A DNA stretch of 64,000 nucleotides from Xanthobacteraceae bacterium (GTDB lineage Bacteria > Pseudomonadota > Alphaproteobacteria > Rhizobiales > Xanthobacteraceae). The stretch lies in assembly GCA_019752575.1 (NCBI GenBank), contig JAIELW010000004.1:1-64000 (forward strand). The letters are read 5' to 3'. The notes beneath the pieces were generated by a model. The model saw only the letters and a program-made list of their open reading frames with translations, was not told the origin of the DNA and did no database searches. Position numbers and translations under genes: made by a program. This document shows positions 1-7,180 of the stretch, one piece after another (the stretch's first letter is position 1; each line of letters begins with the position of its first letter).

Positions 1-93
1 CCTCGCCGCCTGAAACGATATCTTCATGTTACCGGAGATCGCGCCGCGCCAATTCCAACCACATTCCGGACGGCACCCCAAGGAGACATGACC

Positions 94-540
94 ATGCATT
101 CAAAACACTACGTACACCTCGCCATAATGGCTATGCTTTCGTTCATCGGCATGTACATCTTAATGTACTCGATGGTTGATAAGTTCTCCAACGTTTACAA
201 TAGCTTGAACCAGTTTTACATGGCCGGATTGATGACGGCGCCGATGGTTTTAATCGAGCTCGCAGTAATGCGAGAGATGTACAGAAACCCAAAAGCCAAC
301 GTCGCAGTTATCGCTGTGTCTCTTATCGCGTTAGTAGGCTTCTTCTTTGCAATTCGTCAGCAGACCGCTGTTGGAGATGCGCAATTCTTGAGATCGATGA
401 TTTCGCATCATGCTGGCGCGGTGTTGATGTGCAACGAAGCACCAATATCCCGTGCAGAAATCAAGAAGCTCTGCCAGAACATTATCTCTAGCCAAACACA
501 GGAGATTGATCAGATGAAAACGATGCTGCGCTCAAATTAG
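94..540 (+). CDS. Membrane-anchored DUF305 family protein
   Basis: A 148-residue protein with three predicted membrane segments (about residues 8-28, 44-60 and 70-90), followed by a short DUF305-like C-terminal part with the helix motif SMISHHAGAVLMC and a closing run SQTQEIDQMKTML. DUF305 proteins are small His/Met-rich helical proteins often tied to copper or other metal handling; the function here is inferred only from that resemblance. The start at 94 is chosen because AAGGAG at 80-85 lies 8 bases upstream; an ATG at 88 in the same frame is too close to it. Base composition is clearly less GC-rich than in the genes after 1238, which fits a transferred segment. Confidence 0.75.
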   Translation: MHSKHYVHLAIMAMLSFIGMYILMYSMVDKFSNVYNSLNQFYMAGLMTAPMVLIELAVMREMYRNPKANVAVIAVSLIALVGFFFAIRQQTAVGDAQFLRSMISHHAGAVLMCNEAPISRAEIKKLCQNIISSQTQEIDQMKTMLRSN

Positions 541-569
541 CTTGCCGTTGTTGGCGTCGCAGGGGTGCG

Positions 570-887
570 ATGTTTTCCACGCTCAAACATCGAATCGCGG
601 GTCTACGAGCGCAGTTGTTAGCTGCGAGAAGAACGGCGCATGAAATGCTTGAACTTCACGGTGATAGGATGTGGAAGAGGTTTGCAGAGTTGGAGGCGTT
701 GGCTTGGGAGCGGTTAGCGTACAAAGAGTTCCTGTTTTGGAAACTCACACGCGCGTATGCGCGCGAGTTAAAAAAAGTAGGACTGACGATTTTGCAAAAT
801 GATTGTAGTTTGACTACACAATCGGAGTGTTTTTGTTTTCCTATTGGCGCGAAATTGTACGGCCCGCGGTTTGTCGTGAAACGATAG
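570..887 (+). CDS. Hypothetical small protein, doubtful
   Basis: A 105-residue open frame with an AGGGG run just before the ATG. The N-terminal 70 residues are Ala/Leu/Arg-rich and could form a long amphipathic helix; the C-terminal part is unlike it and contains clustered Cys residues. No family recognised. A hairpin with a following T-rich stretch lies inside the last third (about 801-840), which argues that translation may not run to 887 or that the frame is fortuitous. It shares the lower GC of the preceding gene. Treat as weakly supported. Confidence 0.3.
   Translation: MFSTLKHRIAGLRAQLLAARRTAHEMLELHGDRMWKRFAELEALAWERLAYKEFLFWKLTRAYARELKKVGLTILQNDCSLTTQSECFCFPIGAKLYGPRFVVKR
801..840 (+). 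terminator. Possible weak terminator hairpin
   Basis: GATTGT (801-806) pairs with ACAATC (818-823), with an inner AGT/ACT pairing, followed by a T-rich stretch GTTTTTGTTTT at 829-839. It lies inside the doubtful small ORF, so only one of the two may be real. Confidence 0.3.
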
Positions 888-1019
888 TAGCATTCCATGC
901 AACGCAATCCTCCTCCATCAAAACCATACCTTAGGGAGGGCCACTTCATTGGGGGCAGATCAAACCGACTTGCTGGAAATGCAGCAAATGCTTTTCATGA
1001 GGTTCATCTAAGAAGCGGT
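888..1019. other. Non-coding stretch, nothing recognised
   Basis: No credible gene or RNA was found between the small ORF and the repeat/terminator/tRNA-remnant block that starts at 1020. Composition is lower in GC than the chromosome to the right. Confidence 0.5.
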
Positions 1020-1099
1020 TTCCGACAGTTTTGCTCATTCCGACAAACTGATATTTCGGCTTATTAGACGATGCCGCCCGGGCGGCTGTTTTGTCGGAA
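1020..1099. repeat. Three copies of TTCCGACA beside the tRNA remnant
   Basis: The octamer TTCCGACA occurs at 1020-1027 and 1038-1045 in direct orientation and at 1092-1099 inverted. They lie within 80 bases, just left of a tRNA 3' fragment. Such iterated short repeats resemble integrase arm-type or excisionase binding sites, but that role is inference. Confidence 0.5.
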
Positions 1100-1110
1100 C
1101 AGCTTTTTTA
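1085..1110 (+). terminator. Intrinsic terminator
   Basis: GCTGTT (1085-1090) pairs with AACAGC (1098-1103) around a 7-base loop and is followed directly by a run of T. A perfect 14-bp palindrome GCCGCCCGGGCGGC (1073-1086) adjoins it. It would stop transcripts leaving the DUF305 side. Confidence 0.65.
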
Positions 1111-1127
1111 AATTACTGACTTTTCTA

Positions 1128-1176
1128 ACACCTCCTAAGCTGTTGGTCGCAGGTTCGATTCCTCCTGGGGTCGCCA
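1128..1176 (+). tRNA. Partial tRNA, 3' half only (attachment-site remnant)
   Basis: The segment runs from a degraded anticodon arm (CTCCTAA loop at 1132-1138, anticodon CCT, as in tRNA-Arg) through a T arm GGTTCGATTCC (1152-1162) to an encoded CCA end (1174-1176). One T-stem pair is mismatched. No matching 5' acceptor strand (GACCCCA) or D arm is present upstream, so this is not a functional tRNA gene. The 3' halves of tRNA genes are the usual duplicated part at tyrosine-recombinase attachment sites, so this is most simply an attL/attR-type remnant marking an element edge. Confidence 0.6.
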
Positions 1177-1237
1177 ATATTCAAATTGAAGTTTTATCCA
1201 GCCCTTTGAGCGGCAAAAATTTCCTGCGCTTCAGCAC

Positions 1238-2065
1238 CTACGATGTAGCAAACGTGGAAGATGCCGCGCCCGAAGTGTTCAAGAACGCAGCAATCGCCGT
1301 GTTGAACGCAGCCGGATGTTCCATTTGCGGAGTGTGGCCGGCCGCGGGAATTGTGACGTGGCGGCTGCCGGGAATGCGCGATGCCAGCCATTGCGTCACG
1401 GCCGGACGGTAAAGTCTGCTCTGTTCGCCCGCGATCACGAGGCATGGCTTTGCGATCGAAGCGAGCGTTGGCCGGTGGTCCGCTTGAGCGAGGGAGCGCC
1501 ACAAGCTCGCAAGCGTATCGCCGTCATTATCCGCGATGCTGGTATGGGCGAAGGTAAGCAGCTTGTGATCGAGAGCAAGTCCCGGCGCGAACAGGCTCGG
1601 CGCGATACGGCGTGCATAGAGTGGCCAGTCACGCGCCATGGCGTCGGCAGCGATTTCCGCGCCCCGTAGATCGAGCCCGCTGGCGAGCCCGAGCTTCCAA
1701 TGCTCGTCGTTCACAATGCGCGCTGACATGTCCACCACGACAAGAGAAGCAATGCGATGCGCGCCGCGCCGGGCGATGTAATCGAAGGCAACCATTGCGC
1801 CCATCGACCAGCCTAGCAGTGCGACATCGTGCAGATCGCACGCGGTCAAGAAATTCTCCAGCGCGTCGGAGAGATCGGCGATACTCAACCTCGTGCGCGG
1901 GCGGCGGTCACGGCCGTGTCCCGGCAGGTCCGGCACGATAATGCGGCGGCCGAGTTGCGCGAGCTCCATCTGCGGCGCAAAGAAACCGCTATGCGCCGAC
2001 CAGCCGTGCAGCAAAAGCAGCGGCGGCCCTTCGCCAGCTTCGGTTACGTGCCCAAATCCGTTCAC
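1238..2065 (-). CDS. Alpha/beta hydrolase
   Basis: A 275-residue single-domain hydrolase of usual length. Oxyanion segment LLLHGWSAHSG lies at about residues 17-27, the nucleophile elbow GWSMG at about 85-89 carries the catalytic Ser, and the C-terminal PAAGHTPQMEHP holds the catalytic His. It resembles BioH/pimeloyl-ester and enol-lactone hydrolases, but the substrate cannot be read from sequence. It starts with GTG three bases after the stop of the hot-dog gene upstream, so it is the last gene of the TetR-headed CoA catabolism operon. In that setting it could hydrolyse an ester, a lactone or a CoA thioester. Confidence 0.85.
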   Translation of the reverse strand: MNGFGHVTEAGEGPPLLLLHGWSAHSGFFAPQMELAQLGRRIIVPDLPGHGRDRRPRTRLSIADLSDALENFLTACDLHDVALLGWSMGAMVAFDYIARRGAHRIASLVVVDMSARIVNDEHWKLGLASGLDLRGAEIAADAMARDWPLYARRIAPSLFAPGLALDHKLLTFAHTSIADNDGDTLASLWRSLAQADHRPTLASIAKPCLVIAGEQSRLYRPAVTQWLASRIPGSRHVTIPAAGHTPQMEHPAAFNTAIAAFLNTSGAASSTFATS

Positions 2066-2068
2066 CCG

Positions 2069-2440
2069 TTATATCCCAATGGGCTTTGCAACGTCCTTTA
2101 CCAGCACCAGCGCACGGCCGGTGCAGAGCACTGTGCCGGCGGCGTCGGTGCAGGTGGTCGAGAGGTCGCAAAGGTGTTTGTCGGCGCGCAGCCGTGTGAT
2201 TTCGACCGTGGCGGTGATCGGTTCACCGGGTGGCGCAGAGGCGAGGAATTCGGTCTGCTGCTTGAGATAGTTCGTCCCCGGTCCGGGTAGTTCGACGCCG
2301 AGCAGATATGAAATCAGACCGCTGATCAGCGGCTCGGGAACGTGGCGAACCGGTTGAGCGCTTGCTGCGAGCCCAAGGAAATCGGTGATCGCGTTCTGAT
2401 CGAAGCTTCGTGTCACGCTCGCTTTATCGCCGACCTTCAT
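2069..2440 (-). CDS. MaoC-like hot-dog protein with degenerate active site
   Basis: A 123-residue single hot-dog domain similar in layout to MaoC/PhaJ (R)-enoyl-CoA hydratases and FAS1-type dehydratases. The family signature D-x-N-P-x-H, which carries the catalytic Asp and His, is not intact: the equivalent segment reads SAQPVRHVPE. The next gene upstream (2437-2835) keeps the full signature, and the two overlap by four bases (ATGA). This arrangement recalls two-subunit MaoC hydratases, in which one chain is catalytic and the other structural. The hetero-oligomer idea is inference; the degenerate motif and the overlap are seen directly. Confidence 0.75.
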   Translation of the reverse strand: MKVGDKASVTRSFDQNAITDFLGLAASAQPVRHVPEPLISGLISYLLGVELPGPGTNYLKQQTEFLASAPPGEPITATVEITRLRADKHLCDLSTTCTDAAGTVLCTGRALVLVKDVAKPIGI

Positions 2441-2835
2441 CGGCGGTTATCCCTGATCGCAAACTCGACGCGGCCCTCGCAGGTCACCGCTCCGTCAGTC
2501 ACGCGCGCGATGCGGATGGCAAGAGCGATACGCCCCTGCGCGGCATGTTCGACGGTTGCGGTGAAGCGCAACGCTTCGCCGGCATAGGCCGGATTGGGAA
2601 ACATCAGGCTCTGCGAAAGCTGTCGGCCAGCGTCGTGCAGATGCCGATGCAGCATGCCCCATAGAATCGAAACGAGCAGCATGCCGTGTGCGACGGTGCG
2701 GCTGAAGCGTGTGTGCGCCGCGAAGGCTGGATCGACATGAATCGGATTGTCGTCGCCGCTGATGCGGGCGAAGCGGTCGAAATCCGTCTGCGCCGGCGCA
2801 TGTATTTCACTGATGACCGTGCCGGCCGCCGTCAT
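2437..2835 (-). CDS. MaoC family (R)-specific enoyl-CoA hydratase
   Basis: A 132-residue single hot-dog domain. The signature RISGDDNPIHVDPAFA (about residues 24-39) carries the catalytic Asp/His pair, followed by VAHGMLLVSIL, both typical of PhaJ/MaoC hydratases that add water to trans-2-enoyl-CoA to give (R)-3-hydroxyacyl-CoA in the cytoplasm. It overlaps the CoA ligase stop by four bases upstream and the degenerate hot-dog start by four bases downstream, so the three are translationally coupled. It probably acts on the enoyl-CoA formed within this operon's pathway. Confidence 0.85.
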   Translation of the reverse strand: MTAAGTVISEIHAPAQTDFDRFARISGDDNPIHVDPAFAAHTRFSRTVAHGMLLVSILWGMLHRHLHDAGRQLSQSLMFPNPAYAGEALRFTATVEHAAQGRIALAIRIARVTDGAVTCEGRVEFAIRDNRR

Positions 2836-4340
2836 GTCTCGCGCTCCTGCCGGAGCGCACGTAGAAGCTGCTTCTGCACCTTGCCGGCAGCTGTGCGGGG
2901 AAATTCGTCGATCAGCGTGATACGGCTGGGGACTTTGTAGGTAGCGAGCCGCTCGCGCGCATAGGTGCGGATTTCTTCCGCTTGTATGGATTTTCCGGGA
3001 CGCGCGCTGACGAAGGCGTGGCCGGTCTCACCCCATTTCGCGTCAGGTATGCCGAGCACCGCGGCCTCCAGCACGGCGGGATGGCTCACGAGCACGGCTT
3101 CGACCTCAGCCGGATAAACATTCTCGCCGCCGGAGATGTACATGTCCTTGATGCGATCGACGATGTAGTAGTAGCCGTCCTGATCGCGGCGGCCGACATC
3201 GCCGGAATGTAGCCAGCCGTCGCCATCGATCGCGCCGGCGGTCGCGGCGGGGTTTCCGAAATAACCGGGCGTGATGTTGGGCCCACGGAACAACAGCTCG
3301 CCCCGGTCGCCGTCGGTCACGTCGCGGCCGCCGGTATCGACCAGTCGTACCTCGGTTAGAATCTGCGGTTTGCCGACCGAGCCGATCTTTTCTGCGGCGT
3401 GCGCCGGGTCCATCAGGAACACCGTCGGACCGGTCTCGGTCATGCCCATGCCGTTGCACACGCGCGCCCCTTTCGCGAGGAAGCTGCGGATCAGGTTTTC
3501 CGGAAGCGGCGCGCCGCCGCATCCCCAGTGGCGAACGCGCGTCAGATCCGCACGATCAAGCGCCGGGTGCAGGCTGAACGCCTGGTAGATCGCAGGTACG
3601 CCAAAGAAAAGTGTGATCGCGCCGCTCTCTATCAACTGTAGCGCTGCGTCGATGTCGAATTTCGGGATCACATGGCTGGTGCCGCCCGCGATGAACACGG
3701 GTAAGGCGTGAAGGTTGATGCCGGCCGTGTGGAACAGCGGGAGAAAGTTGAGCGTGCTGTCTTGGGCGTTCAGAGACGTCGCCTGCTGGATGTTGACATA
3801 GTTGGCAAGCGCCATGCCGTAAGTCTGGATCACGGCTTTCGGTCTACCGGTCGTGCCCGACGTGTAGAGCAAATACCAGACGCGGTCGGTCGGCCATGCC
3901 ATCTCCACCGCCGGCAGATCGGCGGAATCGCCGAGCAGCGTTTCGTAGACCGCGAAGGAGATGGTGCGCAGGCCGCAAACGTGGCCAAGACTTTCGGCTA
4001 GCTCGGCCGTCGCCGGATCATGCAACAGAAATTTCGGCGCGCAGTCCGCCACGATCGGCGCGAGCTCCGCTGTGGTCTGGCGCCAGTTCAGCGGCACGAG
4101 CACGGCTCCAGCCTTGGCGCATCCGAACAGGATCTCGAAGAACGTCGTGCTGTTGTGGCACAGGATCGCGACGCGTTCGCCGGGGGCGGCACCGAGCCGT
4201 CGCAGGAGACCAGCGCAGTGCTCGGCTCGCGCATTGAAGGTATGAAAATCGATCTGCCGCCCGGTATCGGTCTCGCGGAAGGCGATGGCCGTAGGCGAAA
4301 GTTCGGCGCGCTTGCGCGCGAAATCTGCGATCCGCTGCAT
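2832..4340 (-). CDS. Acyl-CoA synthetase (AMP-forming CoA ligase)
   Basis: A 502-residue ANL-superfamily ligase of normal length that activates a carboxylic acid to its CoA thioester via an acyl-adenylate. Visible motifs are the P-loop YTSGTTGRPKAV (about residue 157), the GMGMTETGP segment, the GWLHSGDVGRRD hinge region, GGENVYPAEVE and the C-terminal catalytic Lys in FPRTAAGKVQK. The acid substrate cannot be told; the divergent Liv importer suggests an imported carboxylate. It overlaps the preceding isomerase/hydratase gene by one base and the MaoC gene by four, as in a compact operon. Confidence 0.88.
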   Translation of the reverse strand: MQRIADFARKRAELSPTAIAFRETDTGRQIDFHTFNARAEHCAGLLRRLGAAPGERVAILCHNSTTFFEILFGCAKAGAVLVPLNWRQTTAELAPIVADCAPKFLLHDPATAELAESLGHVCGLRTISFAVYETLLGDSADLPAVEMAWPTDRVWYLLYTSGTTGRPKAVIQTYGMALANYVNIQQATSLNAQDSTLNFLPLFHTAGINLHALPVFIAGGTSHVIPKFDIDAALQLIESGAITLFFGVPAIYQAFSLHPALDRADLTRVRHWGCGGAPLPENLIRSFLAKGARVCNGMGMTETGPTVFLMDPAHAAEKIGSVGKPQILTEVRLVDTGGRDVTDGDRGELLFRGPNITPGYFGNPAATAGAIDGDGWLHSGDVGRRDQDGYYYIVDRIKDMYISGGENVYPAEVEAVLVSHPAVLEAAVLGIPDAKWGETGHAFVSARPGKSIQAEEIRTYARERLATYKVPSRITLIDEFPRTAAGKVQKQLLRALRQERET

Positions 4341-5116
4341 CAGGCAACCGCGAGAAATTTTGCCATTCCCGCCTCCGCGGCATCGCTCTCGATCTCGTCG
4401 AGGAAACGGCCGAGTTCGCGATCGAGCCTGGTTGCGATCTCCGTCCGCCGCTCCGGCGGCATCAGGAGTTCGCGCGTCGCCCGCATGCTGCTGCCGGCCT
4501 TGGTTCTGAACGCCGCAATCCAGCCGTCGATCACACTATCGATACGCTCCGCACTTACGGCTTCGGTCGCAATTCCGAGCGCAACGGCCTCGTCGGCCGT
4601 AACATGGCGATTGAGGATTTGAATTGCACGCGCCCGCGCGGCGCCGATACGCTCCGGCAGCATGGCAGTCCACCCGCCGTCGGGCGCGAAGCCGACCTCC
4701 ACATAATAAGGAGCGATGAAGGCCGAGGATGAGATCGCCGTGAGATCGGCTGCGAGCACGAGGCCGAGCGAGCCGCCGGTTACAGGTCCGTGTACGCGCG
4801 CAATCACCGGCATGGGCATATCGACGAGTGCGAGGATCGCGGAATGGAGGCCGCCGACCAGCGCTTTGGCGTAAGCGCGTCGCTCTCCGCGCGGTATTGC
4901 GTGAAACGCCGCCACGTCGCCGCCGGTAGAGAAGCTTCTTCCCGCACCGGCCAGCACCAGTGCGAGAAGATCGCGTTTGCGCACTTCGGCGAATACGGCG
5001 TTGAGCTGCGCGACAAGTTCCGGAACGAGACTATTATGACGCTTCGGGCGATTGAGCGTCACGTGTGCGACGCCGTCCGTAACCTCAAGGAGTACGAGCG
5101 GATCAGGCATCATCAT
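4340..5116 (-). CDS. Enoyl-CoA hydratase/isomerase family protein
   Basis: A 258-residue crotonase-fold protein with the oxyanion segments AGAGRSFSTGGD and HGPVTGGSLG. The two Glu residues used by classical hydratases do not appear in their usual places. Instead the GFAPDGGWT segment carries an Asp, as in PaaG-type delta-isomerases, so isomerase rather than hydratase chemistry is possible; this was read by eye, not from an alignment. Three in-frame ATG codons open the gene (5116, 5113, 5110). It overlaps the TetR gene by about 14 bases and is the first enzyme of the operon. Confidence 0.82.
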   Translation of the reverse strand: MMMPDPLVLLEVTDGVAHVTLNRPKRHNSLVPELVAQLNAVFAEVRKRDLLALVLAGAGRSFSTGGDVAAFHAIPRGERRAYAKALVGGLHSAILALVDMPMPVIARVHGPVTGGSLGLVLAADLTAISSSAFIAPYYVEVGFAPDGGWTAMLPERIGAARARAIQILNRHVTADEAVALGIATEAVSAERIDSVIDGWIAAFRTKAGSSMRATRELLMPPERRTEIATRLDRELGRFLDEIESDAAEAGMAKFLAVA

Positions 5117-5726
5117 CGCGCCGCTCCAGCCCGTTTGCGATCATGTCGAAGGCGGCGTCCGCGACCGGCTTGAGCGGCACGGTCGTTTCCCACAAGCCGT
5201 AACGATGGCCGAGCATCACAGCGAGACCCATCAGGGCCCAGGCACGCACATCGGCGTTGCCGCGGCGGATCTCGCGGGCTCCTTCGGCAGCGACGAGCGC
5301 CGAGCGGTAATTGCGGGCGAAGTCGTCATAGTAGCGGTGATAGACCGAGGGATCGACGAACTGCGATTCTTCGACTACGCGGTAAAGATTCGGATTGGCG
5401 CGCGCGAATTCGAGAAAGGCGAGCAGGCCGGCCCGTTCCGCCTCCAGCCGCGAGGTCGCTCCGGCGGTTGCCAGCGTCAGATGGCGGCGCAGACGGCGCC
5501 CCATGCGCAGCACAAGCTCGCGCAGGACGTCCTCCTTGCTCCGGAAATATAGATAGAACGTTCCTTGCGCGACGACAGCCTCGGCTGTGATCGTGCTGAT
5601 GGAGGCTTCGGCAAATCCCTTTCGGCCGATCTCGCGCTCGGCCGCGTCCAGGATTTTCTGCCGGGTCAGCTCGCCGCGGCTCGTCTTCGGCGCGAGCGTG
5701 GGAGGGGTTAACTCACGACGGGACAT
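5103..5726 (-). CDS. TetR/AcrR family transcriptional regulator
   Basis: A 207-residue regulator with an N-terminal helix-turn-helix (residues about 18-60, containing ISTITAEAVVAQGTFYLYFRSKEDVL) and a helical ligand-binding C-terminus. The ATG at 5726 is preferred; an in-frame TTG at 5756 would add ten residues. A palindrome ATGAC-N6-GTCAT (5725-5740) overlaps this ATG, so the gene is probably autoregulated. It heads an operon with the crotonase, CoA ligase, two MaoC proteins and hydrolase, and is divergent from a Liv importer. TetR regulators in such settings usually sense a CoA thioester intermediate; that is inference here. Confidence 0.88.
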   Translation of the reverse strand: MSRRELTPPTLAPKTSRGELTRQKILDAAEREIGRKGFAEASISTITAEAVVAQGTFYLYFRSKEDVLRELVLRMGRRLRRHLTLATAGATSRLEAERAGLLAFLEFARANPNLYRVVEESQFVDPSVYHRYYDDFARNYRSALVAAEGAREIRRGNADVRAWALMGLAVMLGHRYGLWETTVPLKPVADAAFDMIANGLERRDDDA

Positions 5727-5740
5727 GACTGATATGTCAT
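5725..5740. promoter_or_regulatory. Candidate TetR operator palindrome
   Basis: ATGAC and GTCAT form perfect 5-bp arms around a 6-base centre, overlapping the probable start codon of the TetR gene in the divergent region between both operons. Size and position fit a TetR-family operator; binding is not demonstrated. Confidence 0.45.
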
Positions 5741-5784
5741 ATTCATTGTCATTCAAACGGGGCCTGAAGCAGAAAAGTGCCTAC

Positions 5785-5812
5785 TTGACGGTATTTTCGT
5801 GTTGAGTACTAT
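5785..5812 (+). promoter_or_regulatory. Candidate sigma-70 promoter for the first Liv operon
   Basis: TTGACG (5785-5790) and TACTAT (5807-5812) are separated by 16 bases, five of six matches to each consensus box. They lie about 75 bases before the start of the substrate-binding protein. Confidence 0.5.
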
Positions 5813-5886
5813 AAAATGAAACGTGACTTCGCAACACAATAAGTGATTCAGTCGTCATGTTTACAATGTGTTCCTGGGAGGAGCCT

Positions 5887-7113
5887 ATGAAATTGCAGTT
5901 TCGCCGCGCGGGCCGCGGCCCGTTGCGCGCGGTTTTTTCCGCCGCAGTCGCAGCGGGCGTGTTTGCATTTGCTGCGGGTTCAGCCGCCGCGCAAGAACTG
6001 AAGATCGCGCTTATCGCGGGCAAGACCGGCCCGCTCGAAGCCTATGCGAAACAGACCGAGGCCGGCTTCATGCTGGGCCTTGAGTACCTGACCAAGGGCA
6101 CGATGATGTGGGAAGGGCGTAAGGTCGTGGTTATCGTCAAGGATGACCAGCTCAAACCCGATCTTGCCCGCTCGTTGCTTGAACAGGCCTATGCCGATGA
6201 GAAGGTTGATATCGCTGTCGGTACGACATCCTCGGCCGCTGCGCTTGCGATGTTGCAGATCGCGCAGGATTACAAGAAGGTGTTGATCGTCGAGCCTGCG
6301 GTGGCTGACGCGATCACTGGCGATAGGTGGAATCGCTTTGTCTTCCGCACCGGCCGCAACTCGACGCAGGACGCTTACGCAGCCGCAGCGGCCTTTCCGA
6401 AGGACGGTGAGGTTTATATCGCGACGCTTGCGCAGGACTACGCCTTCGGCAAGGACGGCATCGCCGCGCTGAAGGCAGCGCTCGCCGCCATCCGTCCGAA
6501 CGTGAAGATAGTCTCCGAAGAATATGCGCCGCAGAACACGACCGACTTCACTGCTTACGCGCAACGTTTGTTCGACGCGCTCAAAGACAAGCCTGGCCGC
6601 AAGATTATCCCGATCATTTGGGCGGGCCCGCATCCGCTGCCGAAGATCGCCGCGCTCAACCCCGGCCGCTACAAGATCGAGATCGCGCCGGGCGGGAACA
6701 TTCTTCCAGTCATGCAGCTCTATAAAGACTATCCGGGCATGGAAGGCGCGATTTATTACTACTGGGGATTCCCGAAGAACGCGATGAACCAGTGGCTCGT
6801 GGCCGAGCACCAGAAGCGCTTTAATTCACCGCCCGATTTCTTCACTGCCGGCGGTTTCGCGGCTGCAGCCGCGGTGCTCGCGGCGGTGAAGACCGCAAAG
6901 TCGACCGACACCGAAGCGCTGATCTCTGCAATGGAGGGATTGAGCTTCGAGACGCCCAAGGGGGTGATGACTTTCCGCAAGGAGGATCATCAGGCGGTGC
7001 AGGAGATGTATCAGTTCAAGGTCAGGGCCGATGCCAAGGGTAACGAACTGCTCGATCTCGTGCGGGTAATCCCGGCCTCGGAATTGCCCATTCCTGTCCG
7101 CAACAAGCGCTAA
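5887..7113 (+). CDS. Liv-type ABC transporter substrate-binding protein
   Basis: A 408-residue periplasmic binding protein of the Peripla_BP_6 (LivJ/LivK-like) family. It opens with a positively charged n-region, a long Ala-rich hydrophobic core and an AAAQ signal cleavage site near residue 37. The mature protein begins ELKIALIAGKTGPLEAYAKQTEAG, the usual first strand and ligand loop. The start at 5887 follows GGGAGGA at 5877-5883; an earlier ATG at 5857 lacks such a site. It is the first gene of a five-gene importer and is followed by a terminator-like hairpin before the ATPase genes. Family members bind amino acids, amides, urea or aromatic acids; the ligand here is not known. Confidence 0.9.
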   Translation: MKLQFRRAGRGPLRAVFSAAVAAGVFAFAAGSAAAQELKIALIAGKTGPLEAYAKQTEAGFMLGLEYLTKGTMMWEGRKVVVIVKDDQLKPDLARSLLEQAYADEKVDIAVGTTSSAAALAMLQIAQDYKKVLIVEPAVADAITGDRWNRFVFRTGRNSTQDAYAAAAAFPKDGEVYIATLAQDYAFGKDGIAALKAALAAIRPNVKIVSEEYAPQNTTDFTAYAQRLFDALKDKPGRKIIPIIWAGPHPLPKIAALNPGRYKIEIAPGGNILPVMQLYKDYPGMEGAIYYYWGFPKNAMNQWLVAEHQKRFNSPPDFFTAGGFAAAAAVLAAVKTAKSTDTEALISAMEGLSFETPKGVMTFRKEDHQAVQEMYQFKVRADAKGNELLDLVRVIPASELPIPVRNKR

Positions 7114-7137
7114 CCGCCTCCGCTACGACACGCGAAC

Positions 7138-7170
7138 GGGAGAAGCGGGCAGCCCGCTTCTCCCTTTTTT
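7138..7170 (+). terminator. Partial terminator between binding protein and ATPase
   Basis: GGGAGAAGCGGGC (7138-7150) and its exact complement (7152-7164) form a strong hairpin followed by six T residues. It lies between the binding-protein gene and the first ATPase gene of the same operon. Such hairpins commonly lower expression of the downstream transporter genes relative to the abundant binding protein. Confidence 0.75.
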
Positions 7171-7180
7171 CGAGGATGCG

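Noticed and set aside
656-949. 97-codon minus-strand frame in the low-GC left end
   Set aside because: No ribosome site or recognisable features, and it overlaps the doubtful plus-strand ORF; neither is well supported.
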